Source of the DNA: JAFGOG01 sp034429215
GTDB lineage: Bacteria; Chloroflexota; Anaerolineae; JAAYZQ01
NCBI GenBank assembly: GCA_034429215.1
Contig: DAOUGI010000127.1
Span: forward strand, 76,598-140,597
Direction of reading: 5' to 3'
DNA length: 64,000 nucleotides
Made by a program: the position numbers and the translations under genes
Shown: one piece after another, positions 48,673 to 58,930 of the stretch
How the letters are laid out: the number at the start of each line of letters is the position of its first letter
Position numbering within the stretch: the stretch's first letter is position 1
Notes under the pieces: model-generated
The model's input: only the letters and a program-made list of their open reading frames with translations
Told to the model about the DNA's origin: nothing
Databases searched by the model: none

Positions 48673-51600
48673 CTACTCCGGCCGAGCGTCCAGAGCACTT
48701 CTGACGGCGTGGATCAGCGCCTCCATGCTGAATGGTTTGGACAGCAGGCGAGTCCCGGGATCGAGCACTCCATGGTGAGCAATTGCATCGTCGGTATAGC
48801 CCGAGATATACAACACCCGCATTTCCGGCCTTGGAACTCGCAGTCGCTCGTGCAGCTCTCCGCCGTTCATGCGTGGCATGATCACATCGGTAAGCAAGAG
48901 ATCAATCGGGCCGTCGTGCTGCTCGCTGATTTGCAGCGCTTCTGGTCCGTCGCCAGCCTCCAGAATCTGGTAGCCATGCGCCTTCAGAACACGCACAACC
49001 AACTCCCGTACGGCTACTTCGTCTTCGACAACGAGGAGCGTCTCCGTACCCTTGCCATCTTCCACCAAGGGCAGGGTGTGCGCCGGCTCTTGGACCCCGA
49101 GTTCCTCGGCGCGGGGGAAATAGACCTTGAAGGTCGTGCCCTTACCAACTTCACTGTAGACCCAGACATACCCGCCGTTCTGGTTGACAATGCCAAACAC
49201 AGTGGATAACCCCAAGCCAGTCCCCTGCCCTCTTTCTTTGGTGGTAAAAAATGGCTCAAAGATATGCGCCTTTACTTCGTCATCCATCCCCATGCCCGTG
49301 TCGCTGATGGACAGCAGGACATGCTCACCGGGCCGGGCGCCGACGTGGTAGGCAGCGTATGCTTCGTCGATCACTACGTTAGCCGTCTCGATGGTCAACG
49401 TGCCCCCGCCAGGCATGGCATCGCGAGCGTTGACCGCCAGGTTCACGATCACCTGCTCCATCTGCGACGGGTCCACGCGAATCGGCCACAGGTCCGGGGC
49501 CAGGCTGGTCGCCAGCTCAACGTCCTCGCCGATAATCCGCTGCAACATCCGGCTTAGGTCACCGACGACACGATTTAGGCTCAGGGTTTGCGGCTCGATG
49601 ATCTGCCGCCGGCTAAAGCTAAGGAGCTGCTTTATCAAGTTGGTAGCACGCTCGACCGTTTCCTGGATCCGCTGCACATACTCCCAGCGCGGATCCTCAG
49701 GGCGGATCTGCCGCTGCAACAGCCAGGTGCTGACCTGGATAACGGTCAACAGGTTGTTAAAATCATGGGCGATACCGCCGGCCAGCCGGCCCATAGCTTC
49801 CATCTTTTGCGACTGGCGGAATTGCTCTTCCAACTGCACCTCACGGCTAACGTCGTGCTTGACGGCCACATAGTTGACAATCTCTCCGGCCTGGTTGTGC
49901 ACCGGGCTGATGGTCACATCCTCTGTATACAGGCTGCCATCTTTCTTGCGATTTATGAGCCTGCCGGTCCACACCAGGTCAGACGTAATGGTCTGCCACA
50001 GGTGTTGATAGAAGGTACGATCCTGTTTGTCGCTTTTGAGCAGCCGTGGATTGCGGCCGATGACTTCGGTGTGGCCGTAACCGGTGACCCGCTCAAAGGC
50101 AGGGTTGACGTATAGGATCGCTCCGTCTGTGCCGGTGATCACTACGCTGTCGGCAGACTGCTCCACGGCGATAGTCAGGCGCTGCTGCGCCTTGGTCAGG
50201 CGTGCGCGGGCCAGCGCGCCTGACACCTGGTCGGATACCCGCCACGCCAGGTCTATCTGTTCGGCCGATAGGCCGTTCGGCTTGCTGGCAGCCAACCCCA
50301 GACTGCCAACCGTTTTCCCCTCCACAACAAGTGGCAGGAACGCCAGCGAAACAACACCGATCTGCCGCAAGAGGTCGCGGATAGGCGCCAAATGGTCAGG
50401 TAGAAGCAGCTCCAGACGCCGATCCGACCTCTCGTCGCCAGAGGACCGGGTGGCATCATCGTCGGCGGCGGAACGCCGGCGCTTTCCCGGTATTATCTGC
50501 AATGTATCCAGCGCCTCGATGAAGACAGGAGACTGGTGGTCGATCAAGGCTTCGAAAGCCGGAAACCCCTTCAACGGAAAGACCATACCCTTGATCGATG
50601 ACATGGCATCCGCCACCATCAAGGCGTCGTCGCTGAGGGTGGATGCCACGTCGGGCGAGAGGTAAGTGGCCACCACAATTCCCTCGCCCTTTGCCTCGTC
50701 TACCACAGAAGCACCGGCAATCGTCAGATCAAAGGCCGAGACCAACTCGCGGCAAACCGTTTCCAGGATCGGCTCGATCTCGTTGCTGGCTGCCGAGGCA
50801 GCCACAACCCGGTTGAGCAGGGCCAATTCCCGGTTGCGCTGGACTGTCTCTTCATACAACCGGGCGTTCTCAAAAGCCAAGCTGGCCGAATCGGCAAACG
50901 CCTGTAGTGGATCGGCGTGGGATGGATTGAAGAAACCAGGCGAGGCGCTGCTCGCTAGTAGGAAACCGACTACCTCACCCTTCACCCGGATCGGTGCGCC
51001 GGCGTGGGAGCGTATCCACGCTGTTTGCGGAAAGCGCACCCAGCCGGAATAGGCCGCCGTATCGGGGATAATCAACGGCCTGCCGCTATCTCGCATAGTG
51101 CGAAAACTGGGGGTATCTGCCGCAGATATAGCGATCGGCCAAGCCCCCTCCACTGTACTGAGACGGTCATAGCCTCGCCAGCGCACAAAGTGAGTATGGT
51201 CGCCTTCGATGAGCATGATGCTATTCGCGTCAGCACCAAACACCATGCTCACCTGATCCAGGATCTGATCCAGTACCTGATCCAGATCCAAACTACTGCC
51301 GACGGCAGCCGTCGCTCGGCGCAGCGCCTCGGCCAGGGTCCGTTGCCTGTGCTCGGCCTCAAACAGCCGGGCATTTTCCAGTGCGGCCGCTATCTGGTTA
51401 GCCAGCGTCTGGCACACGCTAACCTCAGTGGGTGTGAACTCACGATCCTGATAGACCTGGTACAGCTCCAGCAGGCCGATGGCCTCATCCCTTACCGTGA
51501 GGGGGACCATCAACAGCGACCGCATCTCCTGTGCCGCCATCAAAGCGGCTTCGCTCGGATCGGCCTCAGAATCCTCCGACCGGACGGCAACCGGTTGACG

Positions 51601-53973
51601 CTGTTGAAGGACTCGCCTCGAGGCAGGATAGTCGTCCAGGCAATAGATCTTGCCCGGAGGGTCCTCGCCAGTGGGATAGTCGAGCTGGATGACCAGCGTA
51701 TTTTGAACGCGATCCCATGTGGAGATGGTACATCCCTCAACGCCCAGAAGCTCTGTTATCTGCTGTGCACTGTTATTCAGAACCCGTTCTATGTCCAGAG
51801 AGCCCGAGATCGCCGCGCTGGCGTCGAACAATGAATGCAACTCTCTCAACCTCTGCTGAGCTTCCTGGTAGAGCCGGGCATTCTCCAGGGCGATGGCAAC
51901 CTGGCCCGCCAATGATTCCAGCAGGCGGCGGTGATCGTCGTCATAAGCGTGAGGCTGCGCCGATTGCACCGCGATGGCTCCGATCACTCGGTCGCGGCCC
52001 ATCAACGGCACCCCTAACCAGGTGCGAATCGGCCGCCCATGCATTCTTACGTGGACAGGTAAATCGTCTCGCTGAATATCACCCACCAGCAACGGCTGTC
52101 CAGAACGGATGACCCACCCGATCAACCCGCTATCGCTCTCGACAAGGGATATTTGCGCCCCTGACATGCCCGGTATGACCTGCCCGTTTTCCATGGCCAA
52201 TGTCAACTGGAGGTTGCCTGTCTCGGCATCATACAGGCTGACGATGACAGCATCAGGGGTAAAGAGCCGCTGCACCTGCTCGTACAGACGCGTCAGGAGT
52301 AGATCGGGGTCGAGCACGCTACTGGTGGCTAGGGCCGTATCGTACAGGCCGGACAGCTCACGAGTCCGCCGCTGCAGCTCGGTGATCAATCGTGCATTTT
52401 CCAGGGCAACGGCTGCCTTGTCGGCAAACAGGCTCACCAACCGGACCTCATCGTCATCGAAAAATCCGGCCTTTTGGTCGTCGGTGATTTCAATGACCCC
52501 GGTGACCCGATCTTGAACCTTGAGCGGTACGGCAAGTACGTGACGGAAGGGCGCATCTTCGAAAACCGCCGACCGGCCCTCCCACTGAGTATGATCGGCC
52601 ACCATCATCGGCTGCCCCGTCTGCGTCACCCGACCGGCCAGACCCTCACCGAGGTTGAGCGTGGCGCCGATGTAACTGCCAGGCAGGTTGTAGCTGACCA
52701 CCAGCTCCAAGACAGGAACCGGGCGCCCCTGCGCGGCCGGCCGCACCAAGTAAAGGCTGCCCATCCGTGCTCCCAGCAGATTGACCACCCGCTCGACAAC
52801 TAGCTGAAGGAGGGGCTCGATACCACCAGGGAGCTGGGAGCTGATATTCAAAAAGGTCTCATACAGCGCCGCCATCTCCCGAGCTCGGCTGGCCGTCGCC
52901 GCCTCAATCCGGACCCGCTCACTGATGTCGGCAAAAACTGCCAGCGTGCCCAAGAAGCGGCCCGCCGCGTCAAAGCGAGGGCTGCCGCTGATCATGACCG
53001 GCAGCCGTGTCCCATCCCGGCGCAGCAGCTCAACCTCATAGTGGTCAGATTCACCTCGGGCACGGCGCTCGTCGGCGGCGTGGACGATCGGCTGCTGGTC
53101 GGGGGGGATCAGATCTGGCCCGTACCGTCCGATCAGCTCGCCGGGTGTATAGCCCAATATCGTCGCCATCGCCGGGTTGACAAAGATCAAGTACCCCTGT
53201 GCATCCTGCACGGCGATCCCCTCGGCCATGCTCTGCACAATACTCTCGTTGAACGCCTGCAACTGTGCAGTGTCTTCGAGACGGCGCGCCGTCTCGATAG
53301 CGAGCCCAGCCTGGTCAGCCACGCCGAGCAGCATCGCCCGCTCATCCTCCGATACCTGGCTTCGGGGAGAAAAGGCCACCAACACACCCACATGCTTGGC
53401 TTTGCCCGCCGCATCGCTGGTCGACAGGGGAATGCACACAGCCAGCATGACATCCATCAGCTTCTGCACAAACGGCGCCAGTTTGGGGCTGATCGCCGGT
53501 TCGACGCCAACGACGATCTGTTGAGGATCACTGCCCCACAACTGAAGCTCGCCGCTCAGATAGGCACGGGCGATCGGATTATCCTGAACCGTCAGCGGCA
53601 GACTCAAAGCCTCCACCGCCAATCCGGTCATCCTGAACGCAGCTTCAAGAAACTGGTCGCCCCAGGCCGCGCCGACATTCAATCGCCTGCCCGCCGTGTC
53701 AGGGATCCCGATGAGCACTCCTAGGTAGTCGAGCGCCTGACCAGTGCCCTGGACGATTGTCTCCAGTACTTTCTGTAACGGCAGAGTGCTGCGCAAGGTT
53801 GCGTTGATCCGCTGCAGTGTTTCCAGGTAGCGGAGCTTTTTCTCAGCCTCTTGCAACGCGATGCGCTGGTGCTCGGCATCGCGAGCTTCCAGTTCTGTCA
53901 GGCGGGCGCGCAGCGTGGCTAATTCGGCGATCAGCTCAGCTTGACTTTTATGGACATCCCGATTATCCTGCAT
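48673..53973 (-). CDS. Giant cytosolic hybrid histidine kinase (multi-GAF/PAS, HisKA, ATPase, receiver)
   Basis: A 1766-residue sensor with no membrane segment. A short coiled coil is followed by about six GAF domains and two PAS domains (PAS near 235-360 and 1270-1390; GAF units near 50-230, 375-540, 560-715, 740-890, 910-1075 and 1080-1250; positions approximate). The HisKA box 'AGGIAHDFNNLLTVI' carries His1403, followed by an ATPase domain ('VNLAVNARDAMPGGG', 'GQGTGLGLSTVFGIV') and a C-terminal receiver with Asp1696 in 'DLLLTDVIMPRMNGG'. It probably integrates several intracellular cues; its output partner is not in the window. The ATG follows GAGGAG; a TTG lies seven codons upstream in frame. 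Confidence 0.93.
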   Translation of the reverse strand: MQDNRDVHKSQAELIAELATLRARLTELEARDAEHQRIALQEAEKKLRYLETLQRINATLRSTLPLQKVLETIVQGTGQALDYLGVLIGIPDTAGRRLNVGAAWGDQFLEAAFRMTGLAVEALSLPLTVQDNPIARAYLSGELQLWGSDPQQIVVGVEPAISPKLAPFVQKLMDVMLAVCIPLSTSDAAGKAKHVGVLVAFSPRSQVSEDERAMLLGVADQAGLAIETARRLEDTAQLQAFNESIVQSMAEGIAVQDAQGYLIFVNPAMATILGYTPGELIGRYGPDLIPPDQQPIVHAADERRARGESDHYEVELLRRDGTRLPVMISGSPRFDAAGRFLGTLAVFADISERVRIEAATASRAREMAALYETFLNISSQLPGGIEPLLQLVVERVVNLLGARMGSLYLVRPAAQGRPVPVLELVVSYNLPGSYIGATLNLGEGLAGRVTQTGQPMMVADHTQWEGRSAVFEDAPFRHVLAVPLKVQDRVTGVIEITDDQKAGFFDDDEVRLVSLFADKAAVALENARLITELQRRTRELSGLYDTALATSSVLDPDLLLTRLYEQVQRLFTPDAVIVSLYDAETGNLQLTLAMENGQVIPGMSGAQISLVESDSGLIGWVIRSGQPLLVGDIQRDDLPVHVRMHGRPIRTWLGVPLMGRDRVIGAIAVQSAQPHAYDDDHRRLLESLAGQVAIALENARLYQEAQQRLRELHSLFDASAAISGSLDIERVLNNSAQQITELLGVEGCTISTWDRVQNTLVIQLDYPTGEDPPGKIYCLDDYPASRRVLQQRQPVAVRSEDSEADPSEAALMAAQEMRSLLMVPLTVRDEAIGLLELYQVYQDREFTPTEVSVCQTLANQIAAALENARLFEAEHRQRTLAEALRRATAAVGSSLDLDQVLDQILDQVSMVFGADANSIMLIEGDHTHFVRWRGYDRLSTVEGAWPIAISAADTPSFRTMRDSGRPLIIPDTAAYSGWVRFPQTAWIRSHAGAPIRVKGEVVGFLLASSASPGFFNPSHADPLQAFADSASLAFENARLYEETVQRNRELALLNRVVAASAASNEIEPILETVCRELVSAFDLTIAGASVVDEAKGEGIVVATYLSPDVASTLSDDALMVADAMSSIKGMVFPLKGFPAFEALIDHQSPVFIEALDTLQIIPGKRRRSAADDDATRSSGDERSDRRLELLLPDHLAPIRDLLRQIGVVSLAFLPLVVEGKTVGSLGLAASKPNGLSAEQIDLAWRVSDQVSGALARARLTKAQQRLTIAVEQSADSVVITGTDGAILYVNPAFERVTGYGHTEVIGRNPRLLKSDKQDRTFYQHLWQTITSDLVWTGRLINRKKDGSLYTEDVTISPVHNQAGEIVNYVAVKHDVSREVQLEEQFRQSQKMEAMGRLAGGIAHDFNNLLTVIQVSTWLLQRQIRPEDPRWEYVQRIQETVERATNLIKQLLSFSRRQIIEPQTLSLNRVVGDLSRMLQRIIGEDVELATSLAPDLWPIRVDPSQMEQVIVNLAVNARDAMPGGGTLTIETANVVIDEAYAAYHVGARPGEHVLLSISDTGMGMDDEVKAHIFEPFFTTKERGQGTGLGLSTVFGIVNQNGGYVWVYSEVGKGTTFKVYFPRAEELGVQEPAHTLPLVEDGKGTETLLVVEDEVAVRELVVRVLKAHGYQILEAGDGPEALQISEQHDGPIDLLLTDVIMPRMNGGELHERLRVPRPEMRVLYISGYTDDAIAHHGVLDPGTRLLSKPFSMEALIHAVRSALDARPE

Positions 53974-54039
53974 TTCAGACTCCTCGGCGGGCAACCACGA
54001 GGGTTGCTCCTATCATCCGGCAACAGGGGCGATATGCCA

Positions 54040-54068
54040 ATTATAGCACGGAACGCCTCCTGCGGAAA
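54040..54068 (-). promoter_or_regulatory. Extended -10 promoter of the giant histidine kinase gene
   Basis: TATAAT on the minus strand (54040-54045) preceded by GTGC; the -35 region is poor (TTTCCG at 54063-54068, 17 bases away). Confidence 0.5.
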
Positions 54069-54187
54069 GCGCTGGGGAGCCGGTGCAAAAAACCGCCGCA
54101 AGGGTTGCTCACGAGATTGGAACCCTTACGAGGGTCTGTGCGTTCTATAGGCAGGCTATAAGGCCACAACTCAAAGGAGGGATTCTT

Positions 54188-55648
54188 ATGTTGAGGAAAC
54201 GATCGCTAGGATGGTATCTGGCTATAGTATTGGCAGTGGCGTGCGTGGCACTGACGAGCATCGGCCAGGGATCGGTGCCGGCTGTGGCTCAGACGGAAGG
54301 GGTAGAGCTGGCAGTGTACAACCAGGACCTGGCCCTGGTCAAAGATCACCGCAGCCTTGACCTTACCAAGGGGCTGAACGAAGTGCGCTTTACTGATGTA
54401 GCGGCCATGATCGATCCTACCAGTGTCCACTTTAGCTCCCTAACCGACCCGCAAGGGACGGCGGTCCTGGAGCAGAACTATGAGTACGACGTCGTCGGCT
54501 CGGCCAAACTGCTCCAGAAATATGTTGACCAGGAGATCAGCCTGGTGACCGAGGACGGGCAAAAGTACACCGGCACCCTGCTGAATGCTACAGATGACGC
54601 CATCTTGCAGTCTGCCGACGGCAAAGTGACGGTCGTCAAGGTCAGCCAGATCAAAGAGTTCGACTTTCCCGCCTTACCGGAAGGGCTGATCACCAAGCCG
54701 ACGCTCGTCTGGCAAGTCGAGTCGGCACAGGAAGGGGCCCAGGACGTGGAGGTCACCTACCTGACCAACGGCATCACCTGGTACGCCAACTATGTCGCGG
54801 TCCTGGCCGATGACGATAAAGCACTGGACCTGAACGGCTGGATCACCCTCGACAACCGGAGCGGGGCCAGCTACAAGGACGCCAAGCTCAAGGTGATCGC
54901 CGGCGACATCAACCGTGCGGCCACCGACGGCTATGCCGAAATGTCCAAACAGGTCTATGAGGCCGTGGCTGCGCCCACCCCCCAAGTAGAAGAGCGCAGC
55001 TTTTTCGAGTACCATCTGTATGAGGTGCAGCGCCCGGTGACGGTCAAGGACCAGCAGACAAAGCAGATCGAATTCGTGACCGGCAGCGGCATCACGGCGA
55101 CCAAATTCTTTGTCTACGATGGGTCGCAGCTGGGCTACTGGACCACCTATTATGAACCGGTCCAGGACTCGGGCTATGGCACTACCTCCAACGAGGACGT
55201 GCAGGTCATGCTCGAATTCACGAACAGCGTGACAGATGGGCTGGGCGTCCCGCTGCCCAAAGGCACGATCCGTGTGTTCAAGAAGGATGTGGACGGGTCC
55301 ACCCTCCTCATCGGCGAGGACACCATCGACCACACACCCAAAGACGAGCAGATCCGGCTATATATCGGTGACGCATTTGACATCGTCGGCGAGCGGGTGC
55401 AGACCAATTTCAGGATCGACACCAGCAGGCGTTTTATCGAAGAGTCGTACAAGATCACACTGCGCAACCACAAGGATGAGGATGTCGAGGTGCGTGTGAC
55501 CGAGCACATGTTCCGCTGGAGCCAGTGGGAGATCCTGGAAGAGAGCCTCAAGCACGAAAAGCTGGACGCCCAGACAATAGAGTTCCGGGTGCCGGTCGAG
55601 GCCGACGGTGAGGTCACGGTGACCTACACTGTCCGCTATGAGTGGTAG
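54188..55648 (+). CDS. Exported DUF4139-like protein
   Basis: A 486-residue exported protein. Signal peptide about 1-35, then a beta-rich N-terminal domain ('VELAVYNQDLALVKDHRSLD', 'GLNEVRFTDVAAMIDPTSVH') and the long C-terminal beta-sandwich domain of DUF4139 ('YLTNGITWYANYVAVL', 'LNGWITLDNRSGASYKDAKL', 'SYKITLRNHKDEDVEV'). Related proteins are thought to mediate surface or mucoidal interactions, but none is assigned a firm role. AAAGGAGGG stands seven bases before the ATG at 54188. Confidence 0.8.
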   Translation: MLRKRSLGWYLAIVLAVACVALTSIGQGSVPAVAQTEGVELAVYNQDLALVKDHRSLDLTKGLNEVRFTDVAAMIDPTSVHFSSLTDPQGTAVLEQNYEYDVVGSAKLLQKYVDQEISLVTEDGQKYTGTLLNATDDAILQSADGKVTVVKVSQIKEFDFPALPEGLITKPTLVWQVESAQEGAQDVEVTYLTNGITWYANYVAVLADDDKALDLNGWITLDNRSGASYKDAKLKVIAGDINRAATDGYAEMSKQVYEAVAAPTPQVEERSFFEYHLYEVQRPVTVKDQQTKQIEFVTGSGITATKFFVYDGSQLGYWTTYYEPVQDSGYGTTSNEDVQVMLEFTNSVTDGLGVPLPKGTIRVFKKDVDGSTLLIGEDTIDHTPKDEQIRLYIGDAFDIVGERVQTNFRIDTSRRFIEESYKITLRNHKDEDVEVRVTEHMFRWSQWEILEESLKHEKLDAQTIEFRVPVEADGEVTVTYTVRYEW

Positions 55649-56006
55649 GATGGCGCAAGCCGACCAATATGTGATGATTGTCGTCTATGTGCCAGCGGCT
55701 TATACCGATGCGGTCCGCGCCGCGATGTGCGACGCCGGGGCCGGGACGGTGGAAGATGGGCACTATGACCGGGTGACCTACGTCAGCCGTTGCGTAGGTC
55801 ACTATCGCGTTCTGGACAAGGCCTGGGATCAGGCCGGGCTGGCCGGCCAGGAGCACGAGAGTGAGGAGGATCGCATCGAGGCGATCTGCCGCCAAGATCG
55901 GGTGGAAGCAGTAGTCAAAGCCGTCGTCGCTGCCCATTGTTACGAGACGCCTGCCATCGCCGTCTATCCCATTCTGACAGGCGAGTACAGGTACTGGAAG
56001 GATTGA
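55638..56006 (+). CDS. NIF3/YqfO-like small protein
   Basis: A 122-residue alpha/beta protein resembling the stand-alone YqfO/CutA-like insert of NIF3 proteins ('YVMIVVYVPAAYTDAVRAAM', 'AGAGTVEDGHYDRVTYVSRC', 'CYETPAIAVYPILTGEY'). The family is thought to bind metal or small ligands in a trimer. It overlaps the stop of the upstream gene by 11 bases if the ATG at 55638 is used; ATG 55650 is the alternative. The FGGY kinase gene follows after six bases. Confidence 0.72.
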   Translation: MSGRMAQADQYVMIVVYVPAAYTDAVRAAMCDAGAGTVEDGHYDRVTYVSRCVGHYRVLDKAWDQAGLAGQEHESEEDRIEAICRQDRVEAVVKAVVAAHCYETPAIAVYPILTGEYRYWKD

Positions 56007-56012
56007 GCGAAC

Positions 56013-57572
56013 ATGTCCAGGGAACACATTCTAGCCATCGATGTCGGCACACAGAGCGCGCGGGTGCTTTTGTTCGACCTGTGCGGCAACCCGGTCGCCA
56101 AGGCGCGGGTCCCTATGGAGCCTTACTTTTCCGATCAGCCCGGCTGGGCCGAACAGCGACCTGAATACTACTGGGACCATCTGAGTCAGGCCTGCCGGCA
56201 GCTCTGGCAGGAAAACCCGGGGACTAAAGAGACCGTGGCCGGCGTCACACTCACCACCCAGCGGGCAACGGTGATTAACGTCGACCGGGCGGGGCGCCCA
56301 CTGCGACCGGCCATCACCTGGCTCGATCAGCGCCGCACAACCGGACTGAAACCGGTCGGCGGCCGGTGGGGCCTGTTATTTAGGCTGGCGGGCATGACCG
56401 AGACGGTGGCCTACCTGCAAGCCGAAGCCGAAGCGAACTGGATCCGCACCCACCAACCCGACATCTGGGCGCAGACGCACAAGTACCTCTTCCTGTCCGG
56501 CTATCTCACCTACCGGCTGACCGGGCGATTCGTCGACTCGGCGGGCTGCCAGGTGGGCTATGTGCCCTTCGACTATAAGAAGCTGACCTGGGCTTCGCCC
56601 AGCAACTGGAAATGGCTGGCCTTGCCGATGGACGCGGCGCTGCTCCCTGACCTGGTGCAGCCGGCCAGCATCTTGGGTGAGATCGCACCCGAGGCCGCTG
56701 AAGCCACCGGCATCCCGGCCGGCCTGCCGCTCATCGCCGCCGCCGCCGACAAGGCGTGCGAAGTGATCGGCAGTGGCTGCCTGGAGCCAAACATCGGCTG
56801 CTTGAGCTATGGCACTACAGCCACGATCAACACCACCCACCACCGCTACATCGAAGTGATCCCCCTCATTCCGCCCTATCCGGCGGCCGTGCCGGGCGCC
56901 TACAGCCTGGAGATTTCGGTCTACCGCGGCTATTGGATGGTCAGTTGGTTCAAACAGGAGTTCGGCCACTATGAGCAACAGCTCGCCGGCGAGCTGGAAA
57001 CTGAGCCAGAGGCTCTTTTCGACGATTTGGTTAACCAGGCCCCGCCTGGCTCGATGGGATTGATCTTACAGCCGTACTGGTCGCCTGGGCTCAAAGTGCC
57101 GGGGCCGGAGGCCAAAGGGGCAGTGATCGGGTTTGGCGATGTACACACCCGGGCGCACTTTTATCGCGCCATCCTGGAAGGCATCGCCTATGCACTGCGC
57201 GAAGGCAAAGAGCGCACCGAACAGCGCACCAAGGTGCCGATTACCGAATTGAGAGTGTCTGGAGGCGGTTCCCAGAGCAGCGCCGCCATGCAGCTCACAG
57301 CCGACATCTTTGGACTGCCCACAGCCCGCGCCCACCTCTACGAGACCTCTGCCCTGGGTGCCGCCATTGCCGCCACTGTCGGCCTTCGGCTCCACCCCGA
57401 CCTTGGCACTGCGGTACGCGAAATGACTCGCCTTGGCTCGCTGTTCGAGCCCGATCCCAAGACCCACGAGATATACGACAGCCTCTACCAGCAAGTATAT
57501 AAGCGGATATACGGCCGGCTAAGGCCGTTGTACGAGGAGATTCGGGATATTACCGGCTATCCGACGCGGTAG
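56013..57572 (+). CDS. FGGY-family carbohydrate kinase
   Basis: A 519-residue sugar kinase of the xylulose/glycerol kinase fold. The phosphate-1 loop is 'LAIDVGTQSARVLLFD', 'TWLDQRRT' lies in the sugar site, 'GCLSYGTTATINTTHH' is the phosphate-2 region, and the FGGY C-terminal signature is 'RVSGGGSQSSAAMQLTADIF'. The substrate cannot be told; xylulose, ribulose or another pentose/tetrose is plausible. Its 3' end overlaps the 3' end of the convergent receiver-GAF gene by 23 bases. Confidence 0.9.
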   Translation: MSREHILAIDVGTQSARVLLFDLCGNPVAKARVPMEPYFSDQPGWAEQRPEYYWDHLSQACRQLWQENPGTKETVAGVTLTTQRATVINVDRAGRPLRPAITWLDQRRTTGLKPVGGRWGLLFRLAGMTETVAYLQAEAEANWIRTHQPDIWAQTHKYLFLSGYLTYRLTGRFVDSAGCQVGYVPFDYKKLTWASPSNWKWLALPMDAALLPDLVQPASILGEIAPEAAEATGIPAGLPLIAAAADKACEVIGSGCLEPNIGCLSYGTTATINTTHHRYIEVIPLIPPYPAAVPGAYSLEISVYRGYWMVSWFKQEFGHYEQQLAGELETEPEALFDDLVNQAPPGSMGLILQPYWSPGLKVPGPEAKGAVIGFGDVHTRAHFYRAILEGIAYALREGKERTEQRTKVPITELRVSGGGSQSSAAMQLTADIFGLPTARAHLYETSALGAAIAATVGLRLHPDLGTAVREMTRLGSLFEPDPKTHEIYDSLYQQVYKRIYGRLRPLYEEIRDITGYPTR

Positions 57573-58881
57573 ACGAGGGAGTATCTTTACCCATCAGGAT
57601 GTCGTCAAGATCCGTCCCGTCACCGGCATGGGGAAAGTCATAGTCGGCCTGAATCTTGGCAACACGGCGCTTGACCTCATCCTCAATGTCGATCATCTCG
57701 ATATCGCCGACATAGACCACGCTCTTGGGTGAGACCAATTTCTGCAAGATACCCATAACAGCGACGATCTCTTTGACGTTCATCTCGATCAACTGCAAGC
57801 AGCGCCTGACCCCAACACTGGCAGAAGTCAGAGCACCTTGGTCGTGCTTGGCCAGCAGCTCGTAGGTGCTCAGACTGATCGCCGTCAACGGATTCATGAT
57901 ATAGTGAGACAAGGTCACGATCATGCGCTTGACAGTTTCGGTTCGGGCCAGCTCCTTTTCGGACTCGTTGAGGCGGGCGTTCTCAATGGCAATCGCTGCA
58001 TAGTCGGCCAGGGCGGCCAGCAGGCGCACCTCGTCCGGGCCGAAAGGCTGCCCACCCAGCTTGTCGGTGACGCCGAGCAGGCCGATCGCTTTGTCTTTGA
58101 TCTTGAGCGGAACAAAGAGGAGCGAGCGAACCAGATAATCGGTCTTGAGCTTGATCGAGTAACCAGGGCTATTGCTGTTCAGCAACAGGGGCGCCCCAGT
58201 CTCAATGGCCTGGCGAAGAGGACTGGTACTATACTTCAGATGAAGATCGGCGGTGCGGCTGCGATCCTGGCCGTGATAGGCGCGCAGGCAAAGGGCATCT
58301 TGCTCCTGGTCCAGAAGAAAGAGGACGCCTTCTTGGGCAGTGCCAAAGTAGCAAGCCGCCTCGACAACACGGCTCAAAACCTGTTCTAGGTCCAAAACAG
58401 CGGTGAGCGACCTGGCGATCGCGTGCAGTGTGGTGATTTCGAGCAGTTGCTGCTCCAAGCGGCTATTCGCTTCTGCCAGCTCTTTGGAAATCCGTTCTTT
58501 CTCACGCCGTAACCGATCTTCGGCCAGAGCCTTTTCGACTGCGTCCAACGTCTCAGGCATCCGCACCGGCTTGCGGATATAGTCGCGAATGCCCAACTTG
58601 AAGGCCTGGACGGCAATGATCTCAGAGCCATAGACGGTCATGAGTATGACAGGCGCCTGATAGCCCTCGTCCCGGAGGGCCTGGAGGACTTGCATTCCAG
58701 ACAACTCGGGCAGGTTCCAGTCAAGCAGGATTAGGTCGGGAGATCGGGCCATGGCCAATTCAAAGCCTTTGGCTCCGTCATAGGCAGAAAGGACCACATA
58801 CCCCTTAGACTTGAGAACATCTGACAGGGCTGCGACGATTTCTCTGTTGTCGTCGACGATCAGTATGGTCTCTTTCAGCAT
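57550..58881 (-). CDS. Receiver-GAF-HisKA-like protein without ATPase domain
   Basis: A 443-residue cytosolic signalling protein. Residues 1-120 are an intact receiver (Asp10/Asp11, phosphoacceptor Asp54 in 'LILLDWNLPELSG', Lys104). A coiled coil (about 125-165) and a GAF domain (about 170-320) follow, then a HisKA-like helix with 'TLSHYIMNPLTAI'. There is no ATP-binding domain, and the protein ends after a short tail. It may receive phosphate from another kinase and use the dimerisation helix for contact. The ATG at 58881 is chosen because the receiver begins there. Its promoter overlaps that of the divergent leader. Confidence 0.85.
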   Translation of the reverse strand: MLKETILIVDDNREIVAALSDVLKSKGYVVLSAYDGAKGFELAMARSPDLILLDWNLPELSGMQVLQALRDEGYQAPVILMTVYGSEIIAVQAFKLGIRDYIRKPVRMPETLDAVEKALAEDRLRREKERISKELAEANSRLEQQLLEITTLHAIARSLTAVLDLEQVLSRVVEAACYFGTAQEGVLFLLDQEQDALCLRAYHGQDRSRTADLHLKYSTSPLRQAIETGAPLLLNSNSPGYSIKLKTDYLVRSLLFVPLKIKDKAIGLLGVTDKLGGQPFGPDEVRLLAALADYAAIAIENARLNESEKELARTETVKRMIVTLSHYIMNPLTAISLSTYELLAKHDQGALTSASVGVRRCLQLIEMNVKEIVAVMGILQKLVSPKSVVYVGDIEMIDIEDEVKRRVAKIQADYDFPHAGDGTDLDDILMGKDTPSSTASDSR

Positions 58882-58901
58882 CGGACACGCTCCGCACCTA
58901 T

Positions 58902-58930
58902 ACTTTACCACAGACGTCCCACTTTGACAA
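58902..58930 (-). promoter_or_regulatory. Promoter of the receiver-GAF gene, -35 overlapping the opposite promoter
   Basis: Minus strand: -35 TTGTCA (58925-58930), a 17-base spacer, and -10 TAAAGT (58902-58907) with TGG before it. The -35 shares five bases with the plus-strand -35 at 58924-58929, so polymerase should not occupy both at once. Confidence 0.6.
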
